From CAWUIO01 sp963922455 (lineage in GTDB: Bacteria; Bacteroidota; Bacteroidia; Cytophagales; Microscillaceae), in the NCBI GenBank assembly GCA_963922455.1, contig CAWUIO010000025.1, positions 1 to 62,729 of the forward strand: a DNA stretch of 62,729 nucleotides, in the 5' to 3' direction. Under the pieces are notes generated by a model. The model made no database searches. It was given only the letters and a program-made list of their open reading frames with translations, and was not told where the DNA came from. Shown here in pieces: positions 27,093 to 35,886 of the stretch (positions are counted from its first letter, which is position 1; the number at the start of each line of letters is the position of its first letter). A program made the translations under genes and the position numbers.

Positions 27093-27782
27093 ATGAACAA
27101 ATTTGCTGTAATTGGACTCGGGCAGTTCGGAATCGCCATTGCCCGCTCCCTGGCTAAGGAAGGGGCTGAGGTAATGGCAATCGATAACAACCCCGACCGG
27201 ACCGAACAAATAAAAGACGATGTAGCCCACGCTGTATCTCTTGATGCTACCGACCAAAAAGTCTTAGAAGCCCAAAATATACAAGACATCGATGCCGTCG
27301 TAGTAGCCATAGGGGAAGATTTTGAAGCCTTATTGATGGCCACTGTCCAACTAATGGAGCTGGGTGTACAACGTATCATCGCCCGGGCAGCCAATGACCA
27401 ACAACGCATGATACTCGAGAAATTAGGCATAAAAGAAATCTTGTCTCCCGAAGAAACCGTGGGAAAAACCTTGGCCAAAACCCTACTAAATCCGAATATA
27501 AAGTCCTTCCTGCCCCTCCCCGATGGCTATGAAATCGTGGAAATTAATACCCCCAAAAGAGCCGCCGACAAAACCGTGAAAGAAATTGACCTCAGACGCA
27601 AATACAATTTAAACCTGATCACCATCAAACGCCTCTTCGAAGAAACCCGGGATGGAAAGAAGCTGCAAGTAGAACATATTGTGGGAGTTCCCCGTCCTGA
27701 TACCAAACTTCTCGAGAGTGACATTCTAATCGTACTAGGCAAGTCAAAAGATGTAGATAAATTTGTCCAATTAAATGTTTAA
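27093..27782 (+). CDS. RCK-domain K+ channel/transporter regulatory subunit (KtrA/TrkA-like)
   Basis: A cytosolic gating subunit of Ktr/Trk potassium uptake systems, 229 residues. The RCK_N Rossmann domain starts with GLGQFG (8-13), and an acidic residue after the second strand (AIDNNPDR) suits NAD(H) or nucleotide binding. RCK_C occupies about 140-229. The ATG at 27093 is preferred over the in-frame TTG at 27087. No membrane partner (KtrB/TrkH) is encoded in the window, so it probably acts with one elsewhere. The stop codon abuts a structured repeat. Confidence 0.88.
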   Translation: MNKFAVIGLGQFGIAIARSLAKEGAEVMAIDNNPDRTEQIKDDVAHAVSLDATDQKVLEAQNIQDIDAVVVAIGEDFEALLMATVQLMELGVQRIIARAANDQQRMILEKLGIKEILSPEETVGKTLAKTLLNPNIKSFLPLPDGYEIVEINTPKRAADKTVKEIDLRRKYNLNLITIKRLFEETRDGKKLQVEHIVGVPRPDTKLLESDILIVLGKSKDVDKFVQLNV

Positions 27783-27783
27783 G

Positions 27784-27910
27784 GGCTGCCCCCGGCCTAG
27801 CTATTGGGGGCACACTTCCCAGCCAGTTTCGGCCGGGGTCGGGCTTTCGCTACTCGCCGGCCCACGCACTCACCAGCGGCGGGCTCAAACATGCGCTCTA
27901 TCCCTCAGCC
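27784..27910 (-). repeat. Structured intergenic repeat, copy 5
   Basis: Reverse orientation. Closing ends GGCTG/CAGCC pair. The variable stem is CCCCGGCC with GGCCGGGG. The middle domain is the GAGCCCG ... CCGGCGAG subtype. It begins one base after the RCK gene stop, between convergent genes. It has GCATG in place of GGCCTG before TTTGAGC. Confidence 0.9.
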
Positions 27911-27969
27911 AAAGAACACAGGTATCATGCTATCTCTTTAGATTTCCTTTCCCAAGAAAATCTCAATCC

Positions 27970-30144
27970 CTAACCGTTTGAAGACGTTTTTGCCATCTCC
28001 AATTCTTTAATCCGCGTTTCCTGCGCCTCCACCAAGGCTACTAATTCTTTCTCCTTTACTTCAAAATTTTGCTTCACTTTTTCCATCATTCTCTTCTGCA
28101 AATTTATTTGCTCCTCCGCTTTTTGTTTCTCCAATAGCAAGGATTGTTCAGCCTCGTGGTCTTTCTGATGTCTTTCCGTTAGGTCAATCAATACCCCTAC
28201 ATACATGACATTAGCCCCGTATCTAATTTCTTCTATTCGTATTTCAAGCGGAAATACACTGCCATCTTTGCGCATCCCTTTCACTTTCCGGGCCTGCCCA
28301 ATCACGTGCTTTTCTTGGGTCTCTTGATAGCGCGACAAGTAGGAATCGTGGGCATGGCTGTACTCATCCGGCATAAGCATTTTAACATTTTTCCCTTGTA
28401 CTTCCTCGTGGGTATACCCAAAAACTTTTTCGGCTACCCCATTGAACATGTCAATTTTTCCCTCTGTACTAATGGTAACAATAGAATCCATGGCCTGATT
28501 AAAAATAGAATCCATAATCTCTTGATTGCGGGCGGAGGCTTCTTGAGTAGCGGTTAGTTCTTCCAAGTTTTGCCTCAACTCTTCTTCAGCCGAGCGTAAA
28601 CTTTCTCGAGCTACATCCGATAGTCTAAGTAATCGCTTGGTCTCCTCGGATGTCCTTACATTAAATATGGAGGCGGCAATCGATATAGCAAAGGTCTCTA
28701 AAAGCTCTAATTGATATTTTTCTAAGGCTCGGAAACCAGCTAGTTCTAAAACCCCATTGACTTCTTCATTATACAACATGGGCACAATAACTAGGGTATT
28801 GGGTGAAGCATCCCCTAAGCCAGATCGGATGCTTAGGTAGGCTTCGGGGAGTTCTTTGATATATACCATCGCTTGCTCTTGCACTGCCTGGCCTATCAAT
28901 CCTTCCCGGGGATCCAGTTTTACTTCCAAAAACTTACGCCGCTCAAAAGCCAAGCATGCTTTTAACTGAATATAGGCTTCCTCTTCCTTGGTATTTTCCA
29001 AAACGTAAATCCCCCCTTGATTCAAATCCAGGTAATGTACTATAAACGAAATAAGTGAAAAATACCAGTCTTGTAGATCCCCTTGATTATCCCGGAGCAA
29101 TTCACCCAATTGGGCAATTCCTTCCGTCATCCATTTCTTTTGTTGGTCCTTAAGAGCACTATCTTTTAATTTTTGTTGCATCTCAAGAAGAGCAATCCCT
29201 AGTACATCCTCTTCACTCGCCGGTTGATAGGCCGTGTCAAAACGCTCTTCCCCGATATTTTTGGCAAATTCACTAGCCTTTTCTAGATTACTGGCCAACT
29301 GGTTACCTGATACCAAAATAGAGTTAATTTCCAGCTTGGTTTCCTGCACGGGTTCGGGAATTTTACCTTCTGAAAGTTGCTCTAAAAAAGTGGTAGCTTG
29401 TCCCACCGCCTTTACCGTCATCCGGTTTAAAAAATAAATCAAACCTAAAAAAAGAATGATAGCCAAAAAAGAAACAATAAGGCCTTGTAAATTGATCTGG
29501 GTGATTGCTTGCTCAATCGCTACTATTCTCGAGTCTAAAGACGCGCTACTCTCCGTGGCAATAGGCATCAAAAGTGCTCTAAGTTTATTTCGCAAGTGGG
29601 TGGCATCCTTACTTACATAAGCTAATAATTCAGCTCGTTTTTCCTGTTCTATATTCATTTGATCCAGGAAAGCCTGCATCTCCAGGCTATCTGAGGCTTG
29701 TAAACTTCCTTTTATCTGTTCCTCAACCAGCTCTTCTACCAAAAAATCATCTATTCTTTCTTGAATATCTTCATACTGTACCAACAAACTTTTAATGGTA
29801 TCAAGCTTGGCTTGATTGTCTTCGCTAATCCCACTCCCTTTGAGGTCCTCTAACTCTTGAAAGGCCGGATAGATCTGATTTTTCCAATTTTCAAGTCGTT
29901 CTGTTCTAAAGGTATCAACTTGGGTAAGTAAATAACCTCTTTGAGCCGCGGCAACCCGATTGATCCCACTCAGCACTTGGCTTGCCGCCAAGGTAAATGA
30001 ATTATTCACTTTGACCTTTTGGCTTATCCCGGCAACTCGCTGGTTTTGCCAAAAGAGAGTCGCCGTCATATACAGGGCAAATGCTATAAAAATTCCTGCT
30101 AAAAAATAGAGGCGTCCACGTAAGGTTGAAAATAAGTTTTGCAT
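27970..30144 (-). CDS. Membrane CHASE3-GAF-PAS receptor with FixL-type haem PAS and no kinase
   Basis: A 724-residue receptor. Transmembrane helices at about 12-31 and 217-238 enclose a periplasmic helical domain with the CHASE3 signature AAAQRGYLLT. A HAMP-like helix, a GAF domain (about 355-500) and a PAS domain (about 545-660) follow. The PAS carries HDSYLSRY with H599 and R605, then H613 and R619. These have exactly the spacing of haem-ligand His200, Arg206, His214 and Arg220 of Bradyrhizobium FixL. The C-terminus is a charged coiled coil; no histidine kinase, GGDEF or methyl-accepting domain is present. The output is therefore unknown, perhaps through a partner kinase. Confidence 0.85.
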   Translation of the reverse strand: MQNLFSTLRGRLYFLAGIFIAFALYMTATLFWQNQRVAGISQKVKVNNSFTLAASQVLSGINRVAAAQRGYLLTQVDTFRTERLENWKNQIYPAFQELEDLKGSGISEDNQAKLDTIKSLLVQYEDIQERIDDFLVEELVEEQIKGSLQASDSLEMQAFLDQMNIEQEKRAELLAYVSKDATHLRNKLRALLMPIATESSASLDSRIVAIEQAITQINLQGLIVSFLAIILFLGLIYFLNRMTVKAVGQATTFLEQLSEGKIPEPVQETKLEINSILVSGNQLASNLEKASEFAKNIGEERFDTAYQPASEEDVLGIALLEMQQKLKDSALKDQQKKWMTEGIAQLGELLRDNQGDLQDWYFSLISFIVHYLDLNQGGIYVLENTKEEEAYIQLKACLAFERRKFLEVKLDPREGLIGQAVQEQAMVYIKELPEAYLSIRSGLGDASPNTLVIVPMLYNEEVNGVLELAGFRALEKYQLELLETFAISIAASIFNVRTSEETKRLLRLSDVARESLRSAEEELRQNLEELTATQEASARNQEIMDSIFNQAMDSIVTISTEGKIDMFNGVAEKVFGYTHEEVQGKNVKMLMPDEYSHAHDSYLSRYQETQEKHVIGQARKVKGMRKDGSVFPLEIRIEEIRYGANVMYVGVLIDLTERHQKDHEAEQSLLLEKQKAEEQINLQKRMMEKVKQNFEVKEKELVALVEAQETRIKELEMAKTSSNG

Positions 30145-30301
30145 AACTGGTTCTAAAAAATTACTCTGATCAAAACTATCAATTTTAGAACCTGTATGCC
30201 AAAAGATTAGCTACGGTTATAAGGTAAAACTTACCCAAGATTTCTCAGGTTATGTATCCCATCTATTTTCTAATAAAAAAGCTTAACCTACACACCCCTT
30301 A

Positions 30302-30464
30302 AGAAACTGTTTAAGTTTATTTTTTGTCGGCGAAAAGGGCCAGTTTGGGGTTCTGATGAAATCAACAAGGAGCGCATAGCAGCGCTATGGGCGAGGAATT
30401 TGATGAAATCAGGTTCCCGAAATGGCTCTTTGCAGCCCAACGCAATTAAATTTAAACAGTTTCT
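30302..30464 (+). mobile_element. MITE-like element with 13-bp terminal inverted repeats
   Basis: AGAAACTGTTTAA (30302-30314) is inverted at TTAAACAGTTTCT (30452-30464), enclosing 163 bp without a transposase. Inside are two copies of TGATGAAATCA and a palindromic CATAGCAGCGCTATG. The right half is found again, inverted, at the end of the window. It is probably a non-autonomous derivative of an insertion sequence encoded elsewhere. A target duplication is not clear. Confidence 0.75.
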
Positions 30465-30468
30465 AAAC

Positions 30469-30906
30469 TTGTTTGAAAAGAAAAGTATTTTTTCCCAGGA
30501 AAATTGTAGGTTTGCAAGCGATTTAAAGACAAAATACTTGAAACTAGTTCGTAAAATAGGCCCAAGTTTTATTTTTCTGGCTTTAGCCATCCTTCTTTTG
30601 GTTAATTCCGACTATTTGGAATTATACCAACCTAATACTGCTCCTACTACTGAGCAAAGAAGTGATGAGATATCCGCCGCAGATGAAACCTTACCCCAAG
30701 AGGACACTCAGCACGTAATCAGCTCCCTCTCCCTAGATGCTGTAGTGATCAGTGCCTCCCTGGTCTTAAGCCCATTCACGATTGAATGGATAAGTTTTGA
30801 CTTTCCCGATATTATTGACCTAAGTTTCTTTACGGATGAAGCACCCCGCCAAATCCCAGAAATTAGTACTATTTTTTGCCGCATCATCCAGATTAACGCC
30901 CCCTAG
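30469..30906 (+). CDS. Small hypothetical membrane-anchored protein downstream of the MITE
   Basis: An open frame of about 145 residues if translation starts at the TTG at 30469, 4 bp past the MITE end. The frame also runs back into the MITE (ATG at 30403), so an insertion may have replaced the native start. One hydrophobic segment (FIFLALAILLLV) follows a basic N-terminus, then an acidic extracytoplasmic region ends in FCRIIQINAP. I do not recognise it; the terminal -NAP recalls small proteins encoded beside Bacteroidota efflux genes, but none is here. secDF begins 112 bp downstream. Confidence 0.45.
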   Translation: MFEKKSIFSQENCRFASDLKTKYLKLVRKIGPSFIFLALAILLLVNSDYLELYQPNTAPTTEQRSDEISAADETLPQEDTQHVISSLSLDAVVISASLVLSPFTIEWISFDFPDIIDLSFFTDEAPRQIPEISTIFCRIIQINAP

Positions 30907-31018
30907 TAGTCGAGCCCTCTCCCTTTTTTATTCCCAAAAGCCACAAAAAAGCCTCCTAGGCTGCTGTTGTCCCATGTGTTGGCTCGTCCATAATTTATCG
31001 CATTTAAAAATTTGAAAA

Positions 31019-34000
31019 ATGAAAAACAAAACTCCCATATTGATATTAGCTCTAGCAATATTTTTAATTTGTTGCTACTACCTTTCCTTTACATTCTTAT
31101 CATCTAGTGTAAACCGAGAAGCTACCGCTTTTGCTACTAGCGAAAATGGTACCCTAAACGAAGATAAAAAACGAAAATACTTAGATTCTCTTTGGGTAAG
31201 TGATGAGCCTGTACGCTCCTTTTTATTTACAGAGTATACCTACAAGGAGATTAAACAATTTGAATTGCCCCTAGGACTCGATCTCCAAGGAGGAATGCAC
31301 GTAACCCTAGAAGTTTCCCCGGTAGAAATCATCAAGGCCCTAGCTGCCAACAATCGTAATAAAGAGTTTCGGGAAGCCCTCGCTCTGGCTCAGAAAAACC
31401 AACAAAACAGTCAGCAAAACTTTGTTGATTTATTTGCCGATGCATATGAGGAAGTAGCCCCCGATGGAAAGTTATCCCGTTTGTTTACCAACACCACAAC
31501 TCGTGGGAAAATCAGCCTTAGTTCGGATAATAAAGAAGTGATTGAATTGATCCGAACTGAGGTAAATGATGCATTTGACCGCACCTTTAATATCATCCGT
31601 ACCCGAATAGATAAATTTGGGGTAACCAACCCTAATATCCAAAAGCTATCGGGTACCAACCGCATTATGGTAGAGCTCCCTGGGGTTAAAAACCCAGAAC
31701 GGGTTCGTAAACTTCTTTCAGGGGTAGCCAAGTTGGAGTTTTGGGAAGTTTGGGAAACTCAGGAAATCTTCCCATACTTTGAGCAATTTGCCGCTTATTT
31801 GTCCAAAGAACAAGAAGTAAAACGTGCCGCAGGCAAGGTTGATACCGGTACCGCCGATGAATCGAGCCCCGAAACCAGTTTAGACGCCCCAACCAGCGAT
31901 GAAGAAAGTACCAGCCAAGATGACCTCCTGGCCGGTACCTCCGAAATAACGACGCTTAACGCCGAAGACTCTGTGGAAGAAAGTGATGATGGGCTCATCA
32001 TTGAAGATCCGTTAGAAGTACGAGAAGATACTTTACTTGCTAGCCAAGAAGATAGTACCAATGAGTCTCCCGATGATGCCCTTTTGATTGCAGATGACGA
32101 AGACTCGACCAGCTTAGATTCTAACCTCACAGCCGAAAATATTGAAGCTGACTCCGCCACAGTAGCCGATTCGGTCCAAAATCAAAATGCCTTGGCCGCT
32201 GAATTAATGTACCCGGTACAAGAAGGGTTTATGGTACAGATAAAAGACACCGCCAAGGTAAACGCCTACTTGAACCGATCTGAAGTACGTAGCTTGTTCC
32301 CTCCCAACCTTAAGTTTCTTTGGGCAGTTAAGCCGGTAGAAGAGCAGCCCGTTATCTACTTATATGCCATCAAAAGAGGAAGAGGAGGTAAAGCTCCCCT
32401 GGAAGGTGATGTTATTATTGATGCCCGTTCGGATATTGAAGAAGGAGAAGCCCTGGTTAATATGCAAATGAATCCAACGGGGGCCAAAATTTGGAAGAAA
32501 ATGACCGGAGCTAACGTAAACCGCCGAATTGCCATCGTTCTAGATGATGTTGTCTACTCAGCTCCTCGGGTAAATGGAGAAATCCCCACCGGAAACTCCC
32601 AAATTTCGGGAAGCTTTACCGTAAATGAAGCCAAAGATTTAGCGAATATCCTTAAAGCAGGGAAATTACCTGCCCCCGCCCGGATTGTAGAAGAAGCAAC
32701 CGTAGGCCCCTCATTGGGTAAAGAATCTATCTCTCAGGGCCTTCGGTCCATGCTTATTGGTTTGGGGATTGTAGTTATCTTGATGGTTGTCTATTATCAA
32801 TCAGGGGGCTTGGTAGCCGACTTCGCTCTCTTAATCAACATCTTTTTTATTGTGGGTATTTTGGCCCAGCTTCACGCTGTGCTTACCCTCGCCGGGATGG
32901 CGGGTATCGTCTTAACCATAGGTATGTCGGTAGATGCCAATGTATTGATTTATGAACGTATCCGGGAAGAACTTCGGAATAAAAAATCCTACAAGAACGC
33001 CATAAAACTGGGTTATGAAAAAGCATACAGCTCCATCATTGATGCCAATGCGACCACTTTCTTGACTGGAGTGATTCTCTATAGCTTTGGTTCTGGTGGG
33101 GTAAAGGGTTTTGCCGTTACGCTTATGATTGGTATCGTTTGCTCCTTGTTTAGCGCAATTTTCATCACTCGTTTGATTATTGAGTATTTCTCGGGCAAAT
33201 CCAAAGATGGCACCTTCCGCTTTGACTCGCTCTTATTCAAAAACTCCTTTGATAAGATCAAGATTGATTTTATTGGCAAGCGGAAATTGGCCTATATTTT
33301 CTCCTCGGCTATCATCACTGTAGGTATCGTTTTGTTATTTGTACAAGGACTTACTTTGGGAGTAGACTTTAAAGGGGGCCGTTCGTATGTAGTTCAGTTT
33401 GAAGAGCCAGTCTCCGTATTGGAAGCCCGCCAAACGGTCGGTGATCAATTTGAAGGAAGTACAGAAATCAAAACCTTTGGGGGAAATAACAAGCTAAAAA
33501 TAACGACTAGTTATCTTATTGAAGATGAATCCCGGGAGGCAGATGAAAAAGTTCAGGCCACTTTGCTGAAGGGCCTGGAAGCATTTCAAGATAAAAACCC
33601 CGAAATTATTAGCTTTTCCAAAGTCGGGGCCACTATTGCCGATGATATTGCCAATACTTCCTACCTGGCCGTTGGTTTCTCTCTCTTTGTTATCTTTACC
33701 TACATCGTTTTCCGTTTTCGCAAATGGCAGTATGGCCTGGGTGCCTTAGTTGCCCTACTTCACGATGTGATGGTTGTCATTGCTTTTATGGGCATTGCCA
33801 AATTGCTCGGTTTCTCATATGAGGTAGACCAAGTTTTTATAGCCGCCATGCTTACCGTGGTAGGTTATTCCATCAATGATACGGTGGTAGTATTTGACCG
33901 AATCCGGGAATTTGCCGGGGATACCCAAAGCCGGAGCTTCCCTGAAAGCTTAAATAATGCCATCAATAATACCCTAAGCCGTACAATTATGACTTCAACT

Positions 34001-34192
34001 ACCACTTTGGTAGTAATCTTGATCCTCTTCTTAGCTGGGGGCGAAGTCTTGCGAGGCTTTTCGTATTCTCTTTTAATTGGAGTACTCATTGGTACCTATT
34101 CATCGGTTTTTATTGCTTCCCCTATTGTGCTGGATATTTCCTTATTACAACAGCAAACGGGTAGCAAAAAAGTAGCGGCCAAAACCAAATAA
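31019..34192 (+). CDS. secDF: Protein translocase SecDF fusion
   Basis: A 1057-residue fusion of SecD and SecF, which use the proton gradient to pull exported proteins off SecYEG. The SecD half has GLDLQGGMHVTLEV (86-99) and the membrane motif IGMSVDANVLIYERIREE at about 639-656. The SecF half starts near LTLGVDFKGGRSYVV (about 778) and has GYSINDTVVVFDRIREF at about 948. There are twelve predicted spans. A highly acidic, Ser/Thr/Asp/Glu-rich insert of about 130 residues (about 265-395) sits inside the large periplasmic SecD region and is unusual in length. A terminator follows. Confidence 0.95.
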   Translation: MKNKTPILILALAIFLICCYYLSFTFLSSSVNREATAFATSENGTLNEDKKRKYLDSLWVSDEPVRSFLFTEYTYKEIKQFELPLGLDLQGGMHVTLEVSPVEIIKALAANNRNKEFREALALAQKNQQNSQQNFVDLFADAYEEVAPDGKLSRLFTNTTTRGKISLSSDNKEVIELIRTEVNDAFDRTFNIIRTRIDKFGVTNPNIQKLSGTNRIMVELPGVKNPERVRKLLSGVAKLEFWEVWETQEIFPYFEQFAAYLSKEQEVKRAAGKVDTGTADESSPETSLDAPTSDEESTSQDDLLAGTSEITTLNAEDSVEESDDGLIIEDPLEVREDTLLASQEDSTNESPDDALLIADDEDSTSLDSNLTAENIEADSATVADSVQNQNALAAELMYPVQEGFMVQIKDTAKVNAYLNRSEVRSLFPPNLKFLWAVKPVEEQPVIYLYAIKRGRGGKAPLEGDVIIDARSDIEEGEALVNMQMNPTGAKIWKKMTGANVNRRIAIVLDDVVYSAPRVNGEIPTGNSQISGSFTVNEAKDLANILKAGKLPAPARIVEEATVGPSLGKESISQGLRSMLIGLGIVVILMVVYYQSGGLVADFALLINIFFIVGILAQLHAVLTLAGMAGIVLTIGMSVDANVLIYERIREELRNKKSYKNAIKLGYEKAYSSIIDANATTFLTGVILYSFGSGGVKGFAVTLMIGIVCSLFSAIFITRLIIEYFSGKSKDGTFRFDSLLFKNSFDKIKIDFIGKRKLAYIFSSAIITVGIVLLFVQGLTLGVDFKGGRSYVVQFEEPVSVLEARQTVGDQFEGSTEIKTFGGNNKLKITTSYLIEDESREADEKVQATLLKGLEAFQDKNPEIISFSKVGATIADDIANTSYLAVGFSLFVIFTYIVFRFRKWQYGLGALVALLHDVMVVIAFMGIAKLLGFSYEVDQVFIAAMLTVVGYSINDTVVVFDRIREFAGDTQSRSFPESLNNAINNTLSRTIMTSTTTLVVILILFLAGGEVLRGFSYSLLIGVLIGTYSSVFIASPIVLDISLLQQQTGSKKVAAKTK

Positions 34193-34216
34193 ATTAAAAA
34201 CAAGCCATAAAACAAT

Positions 34217-34249
34217 AAACCACCCGGGGAAAACCCAGGTGGTTTTTTT
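34217..34249 (+). terminator. Intrinsic terminator of secDF
   Basis: AAACCACC pairs with GGTGGTTT, with an inner GGG/CCC pairing and a T7 tract, 25 bp after the stop codon. Confidence 0.85.
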
Positions 34250-34328
34250 ATGGATCATACTAAAGAGAGACAATACAAGATATGCCCTAACCTAATGCAT
34301 CCAAAAAACTTATATTATGGATGTAAGG

Positions 34329-34455
34329 GGCTTCCCCGCGTGATGAAAGTAGGTGCTTTCTTTAAATAAGCTGCCCACGCGGGTCGGGCTCTCACTACTC
34401 GCCGGCCAAACCACCGCCCACAGCGGGCTCAAACATGCCGTTCCATCCCTAAGCC
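34329..34455 (-). repeat. Structured intergenic repeat, copy 6
   Basis: Reverse orientation. Ends GGCTT/AAGCC pair. The variable stem is CCCGCGTG with CACGCGGG. The middle domain contains GCCCGCTGTGGGC, able to form its own hairpin. It lies between the secDF terminator and the convergent anti-sigma gene. Confidence 0.9.
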
Positions 34456-34465
34456 AGCGTCGAAC

Positions 34466-35206
34466 TCACTTTGAAAATTGAGACTTCAATGGCCCAGGTA
34501 GCTTTTGAGGGTCTACTACATAAAACATGCCTTTTTCTGCCAACTGGGGGGGCATGTCTAGCCCTTTTTCTTCCGCTTTCCAAATATACGCTCCGGGCAA
34601 AAGCTCCAAGCCGATTGTTTGGCTAGGAGAAGTAAGTTCAAATTCCTTGTGATATTTAGCTGACTCTCCTTTGATACTAAGGCTAATGGACTCAAAACCC
34701 TCGGGTAATTGACACTCCAAGGAGACCCTGCCCGCGCTGAGGAGAACCGTATCCGGTGAGAGATTCATAACTATTTTGCTCGCCGACCTAAGAGATGAGG
34801 ATGTACTAGCAGGAAATTCATCTTGCGCCCATTTTTTTAAAGCCTGATAAGCCTCAGGGGAGGGGCCTTGTAATTTGAACAATAAAAGCCCGCAAACTAA
34901 AAGGATACCTATACTTATAGCAGCAGCCAATACCGTATAGGGCTTAATCCTGAATATTTTTACTGGTTTTTTATCTGGTAAATCAGCAGGTTCTTTTACG
35001 TCTTCTTGGCTTCTTTCCCAGACTTGATCTAATTGATCAAGAATCCCTTCTTTTTTAAAAAGATCCTGGGCGGTCAAGATCTCTCTGAACAGTTCAACTT
35101 CTTGGGAAAGACTGGGGTTTTGCTTTAGTTCGATAAGGAACGAAGCTTCTTCTGATGGAGACATAAGGCCTTTCAAATATTTTAAAATTCTTTCTTCTGT
35201 ATTCAA
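34466..35206 (-). CDS. Putative anti-sigma factor (single-span membrane protein)
   Basis: A 246-residue protein with an N-terminal helical domain (ERILKYLKGLMSPSEEASFL) of the kind found in Bacteroidota anti-sigma factors. One transmembrane span lies at about 90-111 (YTVLAAAISIGILLVCGLLL), followed by a periplasmic domain of about 135 residues. It lies 89 bp downstream of an ECF sigma gene on the same strand, which is the main basis for the call. No zinc-binding HxxxCxxC is present and no FecR signature was recognised. Confidence 0.7.
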   Translation of the reverse strand: MNTEERILKYLKGLMSPSEEASFLIELKQNPSLSQEVELFREILTAQDLFKKEGILDQLDQVWERSQEDVKEPADLPDKKPVKIFRIKPYTVLAAAISIGILLVCGLLLFKLQGPSPEAYQALKKWAQDEFPASTSSSLRSASKIVMNLSPDTVLLSAGRVSLECQLPEGFESISLSIKGESAKYHKEFELTSPSQTIGLELLPGAYIWKAEEKGLDMPPQLAEKGMFYVVDPQKLPGPLKSQFSK

Positions 35207-35295
35207 GCTTAAACTAATTTAAACAAATGTACGTGCATAAACTATCATAATGTATTTCCGACAAGGTTGTTCCACGATCATACGACTTTTTCGGC

Positions 35296-35886
35296 TTAAT
35301 TTCCAAATAAGTCGTCATACCATGGATGTTTTTGGAACAATTCCACAAATTTTGGGAGGCAATCCCGGGACCGTTTCACTCGGACATAATTTCGGCTAAG
35401 CCCTAAGTCTTCTGCCAATTCCTCATCCCTCTTTTCACGGAGTAAGGATGCCCTTAAAATTTTATCGCATACTTTCCCACCCTTGAACTTAGAAATCTTT
35501 TGCAAGACGTCCTCGGTAATTTTGTGGATGATTTCCAGCCGTTCTTTATGATTATCCGGTTTTGACATTAAATTATTAGGTAGCAAGTGCTCGGTATGAT
35601 TGATATTTTTTTTACGGAACAAATTTAGGATAATCGTATACATGTAGTTATCCAGGTCACGAATTACATGGTCTTTGGATACCTGGACATACAGGGCAAT
35701 AATAGATTCTTGCCAAATATCCTTTAGGTCTAAATGTGTCGTATCCGGATTTACGAAAGAGGTAGAAATCTTTTGAACCATGGGAAAAAAACGATCATAG
35801 GCTTGCTGCCAAGTTTCTTCTTCTCTGTTTCGTAATGATTTTAGAAATGCTTGGTCATCCATCATTTCTGGTGGGAAAGTGCTCAT
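35296..35886 (-). CDS. RNA polymerase ECF-type sigma factor
   Basis: A 196-residue sigma-70 family protein with region 2 (DLKDIWQESIIALYVQV, DLDNYMYTIILNLF) and region 4 (ELAEDLGLSRNYVRVKRSRD, the DNA-binding helix-turn-helix). It lacks regions 1 and 3, as ECF sigmas do. The downstream membrane protein is its likely anti-sigma partner. The regulon is unknown. It does not sit next to a SusCD/TonB receptor pair, unlike many Bacteroidota ECF sigmas. Confidence 0.88.
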   Translation of the reverse strand: MSTFPPEMMDDQAFLKSLRNREEETWQQAYDRFFPMVQKISTSFVNPDTTHLDLKDIWQESIIALYVQVSKDHVIRDLDNYMYTIILNLFRKKNINHTEHLLPNNLMSKPDNHKERLEIIHKITEDVLQKISKFKGGKVCDKILRASLLREKRDEELAEDLGLSRNYVRVKRSRDCLPKFVELFQKHPWYDDLFGN

